DNA of 64,000 nucleotides. Source: Thiosocius sp963759055 (lineage in GTDB: Bacteria > Pseudomonadota > Gammaproteobacteria > Chromatiales > Chromatiaceae). The notes under the pieces are model-generated. The model did not search any database. It saw nothing but the letters and a program-made list of their open reading frames with translations, and was not told the origin of the DNA. Every line of letters begins with the position of its first letter. Position 1 is the stretch's first letter. Where the stretch lies: contig CAVWYD010000003.1 in NCBI GenBank assembly GCA_963759055.1, positions 186,001-250,000 on the forward strand, given 5' to 3'. The position numbers and the translations under genes were made by a program. Positions 47,417 through 55,589 of the stretch are shown one piece after another.

Positions 47417-48062
47417 CTACGGCTGGCGGCGCAGGATCACCAGGTTGCGCTGGCCCCTCTCACCCGGGACCTGCAGCGCCACGGTCTTCACCCGGAGGCC
47501 CGCGGGCAGATCGACCGCTCGACTGCGGCTCCGTCCCCTTCATGGCCAGCCAACACCCGTCCGGGGCGAGCAGCGGGGTTGTTTTCTCAACCATCTCCGC
47601 CAGGGTCGCAAAGGCGCGCGAAATAATCCGCGCGTAGTGCTGCGGTCGATCCAGCTGTTCGACACGACTTCTGATTATCTCGACGTTTGCCAGACCGAGT
47701 TCGCCTACGACCTGAGTGACGAAGCGGGTTTTCTTGCCGTTGCTGTCCAGCAGCGAAAAGTTCTGGTCGGGACGGGCGATCGCCAGCGGGATACCGGGCA
47801 GGCCGGCGCCGGTACCCACATCGAGCACCGGCCCCTGATCCACCCAGGGAAGGATGGACAGGCTGTCGAGCAGCTGGCGGCGTACCATGATGGCCGGGTC
47901 ACGGACCGCGGTCAGGTTGTATGAGCGGTTCCATCGAGCCAGAAGACCAAGGTACGCGAGTAACTGATCGCCCTGACCCTTACCAAGCTGCAGTTTCAGT
48001 TCAGCCAGGCCCCGGTCCAGCTGCTGGCGCCAGTCTGGATGTATTTCAACCAGTGTAACCAT
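47417..48062 (-). CDS. rsmG: 16S rRNA (guanine527-N7)-methyltransferase RsmG (frame break at about 47536)
   Basis: About 215 residues. Start MVTLVEIHPDWRQQLDRGLA at 48062. The SAM-binding motif is VLDVGTGAGLPGIPLAIARP. After LAPDGCWLAMKG an extra G in GGGG breaks the frame; corrected, it continues VDLPAGLRVKTVALQVPGER to a stop at 47417. It methylates G527 in 16S rRNA. Its start codon overlaps the region just before the divergent glutathione-transferase gene. Gene order rsmG-parA-parB is the standard one. Confidence 0.9.
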
Positions 48063-48132
48063 GGGCAATCTAACCGGACGGGTGTTGGGGCCCTGCTATC
48101 ATCAGCTTTCCACGCCCCGCAAGGCCTTAGCA

Positions 48133-48744
48133 ATGCTCAAACTATACGGCATCACGGCGTCACGCGCGTTCCGCCCTCTCTGGCTGATGCATGAACTCGG
48201 CTTGAAATACGAACAGGTCCCGATCGACTATCGCGGAGAGGAGCTGAGTGATCCCGCTTTTCTCGCCGTGAATCCGAATGGACGCATACCGGCCCTGGTG
48301 GATGACGAACTGGTGCTGTGGGAATCAATGGCGATCAATCTGTATCTGGCTCGCAAGTACGGTGTCGATAGCGGCCTTTGGCCGGATACCATCGAGGGAG
48401 AGGCGTTGGCCCTGCAATGGTCATTCTGGGTGATGAACGAGATCGAGGGCCCGTTACTCAGCATCCTGATGCACAGTCGGGTCTTGCCCGCAGAAAAGCG
48501 TGACCCGGAAAAGGTCAGCCGCAACCTTGGTGTACTGAAAGCACCGTTTGCGGTGCTCGACCAGGCGCTTGCCGGGCGGGATTACCTGCTCGGAGAACAC
48601 TTCACGATCGCCGATCTCAATGTCGCTGCAGTGATGTCCTGGTGCAAACCGGCGCACCTTACCCTGGAGGAATACCCGCAGCTGGATGCATGGCTGAAAC
48701 GCTGCCTGGCCCGGCCGGCACGCAAGCAGGCCCAGGCCGCCTGA
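48133..48744 (+). CDS. Glutathione S-transferase family protein
   Basis: 203 residues from MLKLYGITASRAFRPLWLMH. The thioredoxin-like N-terminal half has a Ser/Arg pair (SRAFR) as candidate active site and the cis-Pro loop FLAVNPNGRIPALVDDELVL with WESMAINLYLARKYG. The helical C-terminal half includes LLGEHFTIADLNVAAVM, the N-capping box of GSTs. The substrate is unknown. An upstream start at 48061 would add 24 residues without structure. The MFS gene follows three bases after its stop. Confidence 0.85.
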   Translation: MLKLYGITASRAFRPLWLMHELGLKYEQVPIDYRGEELSDPAFLAVNPNGRIPALVDDELVLWESMAINLYLARKYGVDSGLWPDTIEGEALALQWSFWVMNEIEGPLLSILMHSRVLPAEKRDPEKVSRNLGVLKAPFAVLDQALAGRDYLLGEHFTIADLNVAAVMSWCKPAHLTLEEYPQLDAWLKRCLARPARKQAQAA

Positions 48745-48747
48745 CCG

Positions 48748-49911
48748 GTGACCAGCTCGCGATCGGCGGAACGCTTCCTCTGGCTGCTGAGTTTTGGCGC
48801 CTCACTGGCTTTTGCCACCTGGCAGACCCTGCTCAACAATTTCGCTGTCGAGCAGGCCGGTTTCAGTGGTGTCGAGATAGGGATTCTGCAGAGCCTGCGC
48901 GAGGTTCCGGGCTTTCTGGCGTTCACCACGATTTTTGTCCTGCTGTTTTTGCGCGAGCAGACATTCGTCCTGCTGTCGGTCGCACTGCTGGGGCTGGGTG
49001 TGGCTCTGACCGGGTTCTTCCCGCAGGAATATACCTTCTACCTCACGACGATAGTGATGTCGGTGGGTTTTCATTACTTCTTCACCCTTCAGAAATCACT
49101 CGCCCTGCAATGGATAGAGACCGAGCACACACCAGTGACACTGGGACGACTGTCGGCCGCACGTTCGTATGCCGCCATCGTGGTATTTGCAGCCATCTGG
49201 CTGGGGCTCGAATTCTGGCATATCGGCTATCAGTGGCTGTATTTGCTCGCCGGTGGCGCCACCATCCTGTTGGCCCTGTGGGCCTGGCGGTCGTTCCCGC
49301 GCTTTTCACACCAGGTGCCGCAGCATAAACACCTGCTGATGCGCAGGCGCTACTGGCTGTATTACGCGCTCACCTTCATGGGCGGCGCGCGACGCCAGAT
49401 CTTCGTTGTGTTCGCCGGTTTTCTGATGGTGGAAAAGTTTGGTTACAGCGCGTCTGACATCGCCCTGCTGTTTCTTGTCAACCATCTGATTAACACCTGG
49501 GCCGCACCTCGCGTCGGCAGACTCGTCGCGCAATGGGGTGAGCGACGTGCACTGACCCTCGAGTACATCGGCTTGATCGTCATTTTCAGCTCTTATGCCT
49601 TTGTCGAAGTGGCCTGGCTCGCGGGACTGCTTTATGTGTTCGATCACCTGCTGTTCGCCATGGCCATCGCCATCGAGAGCTATTTCAAGAAGATTGCAGA
49701 CCCGCGCGACATCGCGTCGACTGCGGGCGTTTCATTCACCATCAACCATATCGCGGCGGTCGTTATCCCGGTGATCTTTGGCTTTGTCTGGATGGAATCA
49801 CGCGCGGCGGTCTTTCTGATGGGCGCCGTGATGGCCGTGGCCTCGCTTCTACTGGCAAGGCTGGTCCCGGCCGAACCGGCCGACGGAATGGAGACCCGGT
49901 TCGCGCAATGA
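48748..49911 (+). CDS. MFS transporter
   Basis: 387 residues with about 12 membrane helices. The GTG start lies three bases past the GST stop, so the two genes are probably co-transcribed. It begins SAERFLWLLSFGASLAFATW, with later segments VGFHYFFTLQKSLALQWIET and LYYALTFMGGARRQIFVVFA. No substrate-specific motif is recognised. The linkage to a GST could hint at export of conjugates, but that is only a guess. Confidence 0.8.
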   Translation: MTSSRSAERFLWLLSFGASLAFATWQTLLNNFAVEQAGFSGVEIGILQSLREVPGFLAFTTIFVLLFLREQTFVLLSVALLGLGVALTGFFPQEYTFYLTTIVMSVGFHYFFTLQKSLALQWIETEHTPVTLGRLSAARSYAAIVVFAAIWLGLEFWHIGYQWLYLLAGGATILLALWAWRSFPRFSHQVPQHKHLLMRRRYWLYYALTFMGGARRQIFVVFAGFLMVEKFGYSASDIALLFLVNHLINTWAAPRVGRLVAQWGERRALTLEYIGLIVIFSSYAFVEVAWLAGLLYVFDHLLFAMAIAIESYFKKIADPRDIASTAGVSFTINHIAAVVIPVIFGFVWMESRAAVFLMGAVMAVASLLLARLVPAEPADGMETRFAQ

Positions 49912-49927
49912 GCCGCAACCCGGTTGC

Positions 49928-50863
49928 TCAGACTGCAGCCGCCAACATGGTATGCAGGGCGGCCATCTGTACCTTGGCCCGGAACAGGATCGCAGGACCC
50001 ATCACCATACCGAATACATGATACAGCTGCTGATCCGTACCGCTGTTGCCCAGGCCACTGCCCGCCGGGGCCTCCAGCGGGCCTTCGATCAACAGGTGTA
50101 GACAATCGTTGCCCCGCAGCGCCCGCTGCAGGCGTTTGTCGACCGAGATCTGATGACTGGTGTATACAACCGGATCGGCCTCGAAGTCGTATCCCTCCTG
50201 CCAGGCCTTTTCCAGCAGACCACAGGACAGGAGCGCTGCGGTGAACACCGGCGGAAAACTGACGAACTCGTCCAGCTCGTCGAAATAATCCTGCTGCGTC
50301 CCCAAGCCGGCCAGCACGAAGTTCTTGCCATTGCTGGTATTGAGAAACTTACGTTTGAGGAAATAGGGGGTACCCGCGATCATCTGCCGATCAGGCAGAT
50401 CATCCAGCGGCGGCAGACCCGTGAGATCGGTGTCTGCAAGAAACCGCGGTTTTGCCGTTTCGCTCTGCGTGCCCATCAGGACAAGCTCACGGTCGTGTTT
50501 GCGCACCAGCACGCGGTTGGACAGGCCGCCACCGCTGCCCGTCTTGTCGACCGTCTTGCGTACATCCACTTGAAAATGGTCACCCGGTTTAAGCGCACCC
50601 GCGAATCTGAATTCGAAATTACTGAAGTTCAGGCCAAGGCTCTCGGAGAGGATACCCCCTCCCTCGCGCCTGCGTTTTCTCGATACCAGGTCGCTGACCA
50701 GGAACTCGGTCTGAAACCCGAGCACGATAGTCGAACCGAAGGGATTGTTGCGAATGCGCTGCCAGCGCTTGGGATCATGAAACGGATTGAAATCGTCCGT
50801 GGTATTGCGGGCCACGTCGATATGCAACTGCTCGAAGCAGTACTGGCCCTGGGGAACGCTCAT
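49928..50863 (-). CDS. Hotdog-fold protein, MaoC-like
   Basis: 311 residues, cytoplasmic. The N-terminal part has DFNPFHDPKRW, close to the D-x-N-P-x-H catalytic motif of MaoC-type (R)-hydratases, followed by FGSTIVLGFQTEFLVSDLVS. The middle (ESLGLNFSNFEFRFAGALKP, GDHFQVDVRK) again looks like a hotdog strand pattern, and the C-terminal third (VYTSHQISVDKRLQRALRG) may be a second hotdog unit. So it may act on acyl-thioesters. No substrate can be named. The gene converges with the MFS gene, 16 bases apart. Confidence 0.55.
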   Translation of the reverse strand: MSVPQGQYCFEQLHIDVARNTTDDFNPFHDPKRWQRIRNNPFGSTIVLGFQTEFLVSDLVSRKRRREGGGILSESLGLNFSNFEFRFAGALKPGDHFQVDVRKTVDKTGSGGGLSNRVLVRKHDRELVLMGTQSETAKPRFLADTDLTGLPPLDDLPDRQMIAGTPYFLKRKFLNTSNGKNFVLAGLGTQQDYFDELDEFVSFPPVFTAALLSCGLLEKAWQEGYDFEADPVVYTSHQISVDKRLQRALRGNDCLHLLIEGPLEAPAGSGLGNSGTDQQLYHVFGMVMGPAILFRAKVQMAALHTMLAAAV

Positions 50864-50939
50864 TGCTTGACTCCGCTGGCAGCTGTGGCTGTCTGTATCG
50901 GCCGGCCGAGCTTATTCCTTTAATTCCCTTAACGCGTCC

Positions 50940-52814
50940 TCAGGCCGATTTCTTCTTCATGTGAATCAGCAGCAGCGATACCGCGGCCGGGGTCACACCC
51001 GGAATACGCCCCGCTTGACCGATGGTCTCCGGGCGGTGGCGGCTGAGCTTTTCGCGCACCTCGGATGACAGGCCCTTCACACCGGCGAAATCGAGATCCC
51101 GCGGCAGACGCAGGGCCTCATTGTTGCGCGTGCGTGCGATCTCGTCGCACTGACGATCGATGTAGCCGGCGTATTTGGCCTGGATCTCGACCTGTTGCTG
51201 CACCGCCGGATCCTGGATATCGCTGCCGACGCCGGGCAGGGCAGTCACACTCGCATAGCTCGCCTGTGGGCGCGCGATCAGGTCGAGTGCACGCGCCTCT
51301 TTGCGCAACTGATCACCGATAGCTTCCTGCATCGTCTGGTCGTCGGTCTCTGCCGGGCGCACCCAGGTATCACGCAGACGCTGCTGTTCGCGGGCGATGG
51401 CCTCACGTTTGGCCTCGAACGCGGACCAACGTTCATCGCCAACCAGCCCCAGTTCACGTCCGGTCTCGGTCAGGCGCAGGTCCGCATTGTCCTCGCGCAA
51501 CAACAGACGGTACTCGGCACGCGAGGTGAACATGCGGTATGGCTCGGCGGTACCACGGGTAATCAGGTCATCCACCAGTACCCCGAGGTAGGCCTCGTCA
51601 CGTCGCGGTGACCAGCTGTCACGTTGCTGCACCCGGCACGCGGCATTGAGCCCGGCCAGCAGCCCCTGGGCCGCCGCCTCTTCGTAACCGGTGGTGCCGT
51701 TGATCTGGCCCGCAAAATAAAGTCCCTGAATGAATTTGGTCTCCAGCGAAGCGCACAGATCACGCGGGTCGAAAAAGTCATACTCGATGGCATAGCCGGG
51801 CCGCGTAATCCGGGCATGCTCGAAACCCCGCATCGAACGCACCAGCTCCCATTGCACATCGAACGGCAGCGAGGTCGATATGCCGTTGGGATAGACCTCG
51901 TTGCTGCTCAGACCCTCGGGCTCGATGAATATCTGGTGCGAATCCTTGTCAGCGAAACGCACCACTTTGTCTTCGATCGAGGGGCAATAGCGCGGACCCG
52001 TGCCCTCGATCACCCCTGTGTACATCGGTGAACGCGACATGCCGCCACGGATAATTTCATGCGTACGCTCATTGGTCCGTGTGATGTGGCAGGGCACCTG
52101 AGGCGGATGTTCTTCACGGCTGCCCATGAAAGAAAAAACCGGTTCCGGATCATCGCCCGGCTGCTCCTCGAGCACCGAATAATCGATCGTCCGGCTATCG
52201 ATACGCGGAGGCGTGCCGGTCTTCAGGCGCTCGACCCTGAACGGCAACTCGCGCAGGCGCTGCGACAGCGCATTGCTGGGAGGATCACCCGCGCGGCCGC
52301 CCTGGTAGTTTTCCAGGCCGATATGGATACGGCCGCCGAGAAATGTGCCAACGGTCAGAACGACGGCTCGAGCGCGAAAAGCCAGGCCCATCTGGGTGAC
52401 CACACCGGTCACCTGTCCGTTGTCGATGATCAGATCATCCACAGCCTGCTGAAACAGGTCCAGATTCGGCTCGCTCTGCAGGGCCGCCCGGATCGCCGCC
52501 TTGTACAGCGCACGGTCGGCCTGGGCACGGGTCGCTCGCACTGCCGGGCCCTTGCGCGAATTGAGCGTGCGAAACTGGATGCCACCCAGATCGGCCGCAT
52601 GCGCCATCACGCCGCCAAGGGCATCGACTTCACGCACCAGATGGCCCTTGCCGATGCCACCGATCGCGGGATTGCAGCTCATTGAACCAAGCGTCTCGAT
52701 GCTGTGTGACAGCAACAGGGTCCTGACCCCCATGCGCGCGGCCGCCAAAGCGGCCTCGGTTCCGGCGTGGCCGCCGCCGACTACGATCACATCGTAGGCA
52801 TCTGCATGAAACAT
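50940..52814 (-). CDS. mnmG: tRNA uridine-5-carboxymethylaminomethyl modification enzyme MnmG (GidA)
   Basis: 624 residues, full length. FAD-binding Rossmann motif VIVVGGGHAGTEAALAAARM at the start, the GidA signatures GPRYCPSIEDKVVRF and GQINGTTGYEEAAAQGLLAG, and a C-terminal helical domain (LPGVGSDIQDPAV, RIPGVTPAAVSLLLIHMKKK) that binds MnmE. Together with MnmE it installs cmnm5 on the wobble uridine of several tRNAs. It usually lies directly next to rsmG; here about 2.9 kb with GST, MFS and the hotdog gene come between them. Confidence 0.97.
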   Translation of the reverse strand: MFHADAYDVIVVGGGHAGTEAALAAARMGVRTLLLSHSIETLGSMSCNPAIGGIGKGHLVREVDALGGVMAHAADLGGIQFRTLNSRKGPAVRATRAQADRALYKAAIRAALQSEPNLDLFQQAVDDLIIDNGQVTGVVTQMGLAFRARAVVLTVGTFLGGRIHIGLENYQGGRAGDPPSNALSQRLRELPFRVERLKTGTPPRIDSRTIDYSVLEEQPGDDPEPVFSFMGSREEHPPQVPCHITRTNERTHEIIRGGMSRSPMYTGVIEGTGPRYCPSIEDKVVRFADKDSHQIFIEPEGLSSNEVYPNGISTSLPFDVQWELVRSMRGFEHARITRPGYAIEYDFFDPRDLCASLETKFIQGLYFAGQINGTTGYEEAAAQGLLAGLNAACRVQQRDSWSPRRDEAYLGVLVDDLITRGTAEPYRMFTSRAEYRLLLREDNADLRLTETGRELGLVGDERWSAFEAKREAIAREQQRLRDTWVRPAETDDQTMQEAIGDQLRKEARALDLIARPQASYASVTALPGVGSDIQDPAVQQQVEIQAKYAGYIDRQCDEIARTRNNEALRLPRDLDFAGVKGLSSEVREKLSRHRPETIGQAGRIPGVTPAAVSLLLIHMKKKSA

Positions 52815-52977
52815 GAACTAACCCGTAAGTTGCATGAAGGAATCGGAATTTCTGGCAAAGCTGGCTAAACCTCTGAAATCAGGTCGGTTATTCTAAACCC
52901 ACCGGCGCGACACGTCATCGGCGCAATCTTTCGCTTCGGGGCACGGTCTTGTTCAGACAAATCCCGAGGAGTTGAAT

Positions 52978-53502
52978 ATGCGAGCAATCCGTCCCCTTAT
53001 CCTGGTTGCGGCCATCCTGACCACCGCCTGTGCACAGGCGTTCGAACAGCGGCCATTGCCTGAGTTCACCAACCAGGATCCACAATTTTGGCTCAACAGC
53101 GGGCCTCTGCAGGTAGAGGACCTCCGCGGGCAGGTGGTGCTGGTCGATGTCTGGACGTTCGACTGCTGGAACTGCTATCGCTCCTTTCCCTGGCTGAAGG
53201 GTCTCGAGGCCAGGCTGTCGGACGAGCCTTTCCGGGTGATAGGCATTCACAGCCCGGAGTTTGAACACGAACACGATCGCGCGCGGGTTGCCGCCAAGAT
53301 CAGCGAGTTTGGCCTGGAACATCCGGTGATGATGGACAATGACTTCGCCTATTGGCGTGCCCTGGAAAATCGCTACTGGCCGGCGTACTACCTGGTCGAC
53401 AAGAAAGGCGTTGTCCGGCACCTTTATGTCGGTGAAACCCATGCCGGCGATGCCCGAGCAGACCTTATCGAGGAACAAATTCGGGTCCTGTTGGCCGAAT
53501 GA
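52978..53502 (+). CDS. Secreted thioredoxin-like protein (CWNC)
   Basis: 174 residues from MRAIRPLILVAAILTTACAQ, with GAGGAG about 7 bases upstream of this ATG. A signal peptide is followed by a TlpA/redoxin-like fold. The redox motif is CWNC in WTFDCWNCYRSFPWLKGLEA, the His/Ser strand VIGIHSPEFEHEHDR comes next, and the cis-Pro loop is YWPAYYLVDKKGVVRHLYVG. The WTF-CWNC variant resembles the C-terminal thioredoxin domain of DipZ-type proteins. Probably a periplasmic thiol-disulfide exchanger. It stands alone, divergent from mnmG. Confidence 0.82.
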   Translation: MRAIRPLILVAAILTTACAQAFEQRPLPEFTNQDPQFWLNSGPLQVEDLRGQVVLVDVWTFDCWNCYRSFPWLKGLEARLSDEPFRVIGIHSPEFEHEHDRARVAAKISEFGLEHPVMMDNDFAYWRALENRYWPAYYLVDKKGVVRHLYVGETHAGDARADLIEEQIRVLLAE

Positions 53503-53661
53503 TTCTGTAAGCTGGCACAAAGGCGCGCAGGCTAAGGGCGAAAGACCGGATCCGCTGCACAAAACCGTGATTTGCGGATACAAACCGGGGTTTTACGACT
53601 TGAGAATCGGTCGCCACCGCCGATAGCTGCTGCATATCGACAGCCAAGGGACACTTAGCCG

Positions 53662-54606
53662 ATGCATAAAGCCGCATTGAGTACCGCAGTAGCACCCGGT
53701 GACGATGCGATTCTCCGCCAGATCCTGGAAGATGCTGGCCGGCTTATCGTAGGCAAACATCAGGTCTTGCGGCTCGCGTTGACCTGTGTACTGGCAAGCG
53801 GTCATCTCCTTATCGAAGACATTCCTGGAGTCGGCAAGACCACCCTCGCCCACGTGCTGGCTCGCCTGCTCGGACTCGATTTTCAACGCATCCAGTTCAC
53901 CGCCGACATGCTGCCCGCCGATATCCTCGGCGTTTCGATTTATGACCGCGGTGAAGGCAGATTTCACTTCCATCCGGGGCCGATATTTTCGCAGCTGGTA
54001 CTGGCCGACGAGATCAACCGCGCCACCCCGAAGACCCAGAGCGCCCTGCTGGAGGCCATGGAGGAACGACAGGTAACTGCAGACGGAGAAACGCGCGAGT
54101 TGCCGGACCCCTTTTTCGTCATCGCCACGCAGAATCCCCGCTCCCAGATTGGCACCTTTGGCCTGCCCGAGTCGCAGCTCGATCGGTTTCTGATGCGCAT
54201 ACGTCTGGGCTATCCGGATGCGGCGGCTGAGCGAGAACTGCTGGCGGGTGGAGACCGTCGCCGGATGTTGAAGGACGTCTCCGCACGCATTGATACACAG
54301 ACACTGCTCGCCTGGCAGGCCCATGTGGACCGGGTTCATGTTGCACCGGCCCTTCTCGATTACGTCCAGGCCCTGCTGAGCGCCACGCGCTCCTCTCCGC
54401 GCTGGGAGCTCGGGCTATCCCCGCGCGCTGGTCTGGCGCTGCTGCGCGCCGCCCGGGCATGGGCCATGATCGATGGCCGCGCGCAGGTGGTTCCAGAGGA
54501 TGTGCAGGCAGTGCTTCCCAGCGTCGCCGGCCATCGCCTCAACAGTCTGGAGGGCGAGGGTGGCGACCACCTGGAGACGCTGGTCGAAAGCGTGGCAATT
54601 CCCTAG
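53662..54606 (+). CDS. MoxR-family AAA+ ATPase
   Basis: 314 residues. Walker A is DIPGVGKTTLAHVLARLLGL, Walker B VLADEINRATPKTQSALLEA, sensor 1 FFVIATQNPRSQIGTFGLPE and the arginine finger region SQLDRFLMRI; the C-terminal lid has SPRAGLALLRAARAWAMIDG. MoxR proteins act as chaperones for partner complexes. With the two genes downstream (DUF58 and a transglutaminase-like membrane protein) it forms the common MoxR-DUF58-TgpA cassette. The role of such cassettes is only partly known; assembly or stress response in the envelope is proposed. Confidence 0.92.
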   Translation: MHKAALSTAVAPGDDAILRQILEDAGRLIVGKHQVLRLALTCVLASGHLLIEDIPGVGKTTLAHVLARLLGLDFQRIQFTADMLPADILGVSIYDRGEGRFHFHPGPIFSQLVLADEINRATPKTQSALLEAMEERQVTADGETRELPDPFFVIATQNPRSQIGTFGLPESQLDRFLMRIRLGYPDAAAERELLAGGDRRRMLKDVSARIDTQTLLAWQAHVDRVHVAPALLDYVQALLSATRSSPRWELGLSPRAGLALLRAARAWAMIDGRAQVVPEDVQAVLPSVAGHRLNSLEGEGGDHLETLVESVAIP

Positions 54607-54650
54607 GGCGTGTTTGCAGTGCGAACAGTTCCTAACGTGGAAAACTAGGC

Positions 54651-55589
54651 ATGGCCCTGGCGAACCTGATGCGCATCGAGCGGGTCTCGGCCGCCGGTCG
54701 TGCCGAGATCGGGGCACGACGGATCTACATCCTGCCGACGCGCTACGGCTTCATCTTCGCGACGCTGCTGTTTCTGATGTTGCTGGGTTCGGTCAACTAT
54801 GCGAACAATCCGGCCCATCTGCTCACTTTCCTGCTGGCCGGACTCGCCAGCAATGCGATCTACCTCACCTGGCGTAATCTGCGCGGCCTGCGCCTGGTGT
54901 GTAAGGGTGCCTCCCCGGTATTCGCCGGAGAGCGGGGGCAGTTCATCGTCGAACTGGAAAAGAGCGAGCGCGAACGCCCGGCGATCCAGCTCATGTTCGA
55001 AGACAGTGAACCCGAGCTGCTGGATCTGCGCTCCGGGAGCGGGCGCCATGCGCGCCAGCTCAGTCTGGCTCCAATGCCGCGCGGCCTGCAGCGACTGGGG
55101 CGCCTCGTGGTGAGCACCCAGTATCCGCTTGGACTGTTGCGTGCCTGGTGCTATCTGGAATGCGACAGACCGGTGCTTGTCTATCCGAGCCCGGGTGAGC
55201 ACTGGACGCCCGAAGGTGAAGAGGGGGAGGAGACGCTCGACGGTGACTATGGCAGCGGCAACGAGGATTTCGTGGGCTTGCGAAATTACCACCCGGGCGA
55301 CCAGCCATCGAAGATCGACTGGAAGAGCTACGCCCGTGATCGCGGCCTCAATACGCGCATGTTCAGCGGACAGACCTCGGCACCGCTCTGGATCGACTGG
55401 GATCAGGCGCCGGGCTCGAATGAGGAAACGCGGATCTCGGCTCTGGCTCGTGCGGTGATCGATGCAGATGCGCGAGGCCGGCTGTATGGGCTGAAGACGC
55501 CCGAGGGCGCTATTCCGCCCGCACTGGGACCGGTACATCGGCATCAGTGCCTGCGTCATCTGGCTGTTTTCGGTTCGAACGATGCGTGA
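54651..55589 (+). CDS. DUF58 membrane protein
   Basis: 312 residues. Two membrane helices near the N terminus (YGFIFATLLFLMLLGSVNYA and HLLTFLLAGLASNAIYLTW) precede a soluble domain. The DUF58 signature FVGLRNYHPGDQPSKIDWKS followed by YARDRGLNTRMFSG is clear. It is the middle gene of the MoxR-DUF58-TgpA cassette, 44 bases after moxR, and its end overlaps the next start by 8 bases. Its biochemical role is unknown. Confidence 0.87.
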   Translation: MALANLMRIERVSAAGRAEIGARRIYILPTRYGFIFATLLFLMLLGSVNYANNPAHLLTFLLAGLASNAIYLTWRNLRGLRLVCKGASPVFAGERGQFIVELEKSERERPAIQLMFEDSEPELLDLRSGSGRHARQLSLAPMPRGLQRLGRLVVSTQYPLGLLRAWCYLECDRPVLVYPSPGEHWTPEGEEGEETLDGDYGSGNEDFVGLRNYHPGDQPSKIDWKSYARDRGLNTRMFSGQTSAPLWIDWDQAPGSNEETRISALARAVIDADARGRLYGLKTPEGAIPPALGPVHRHQCLRHLAVFGSNDA

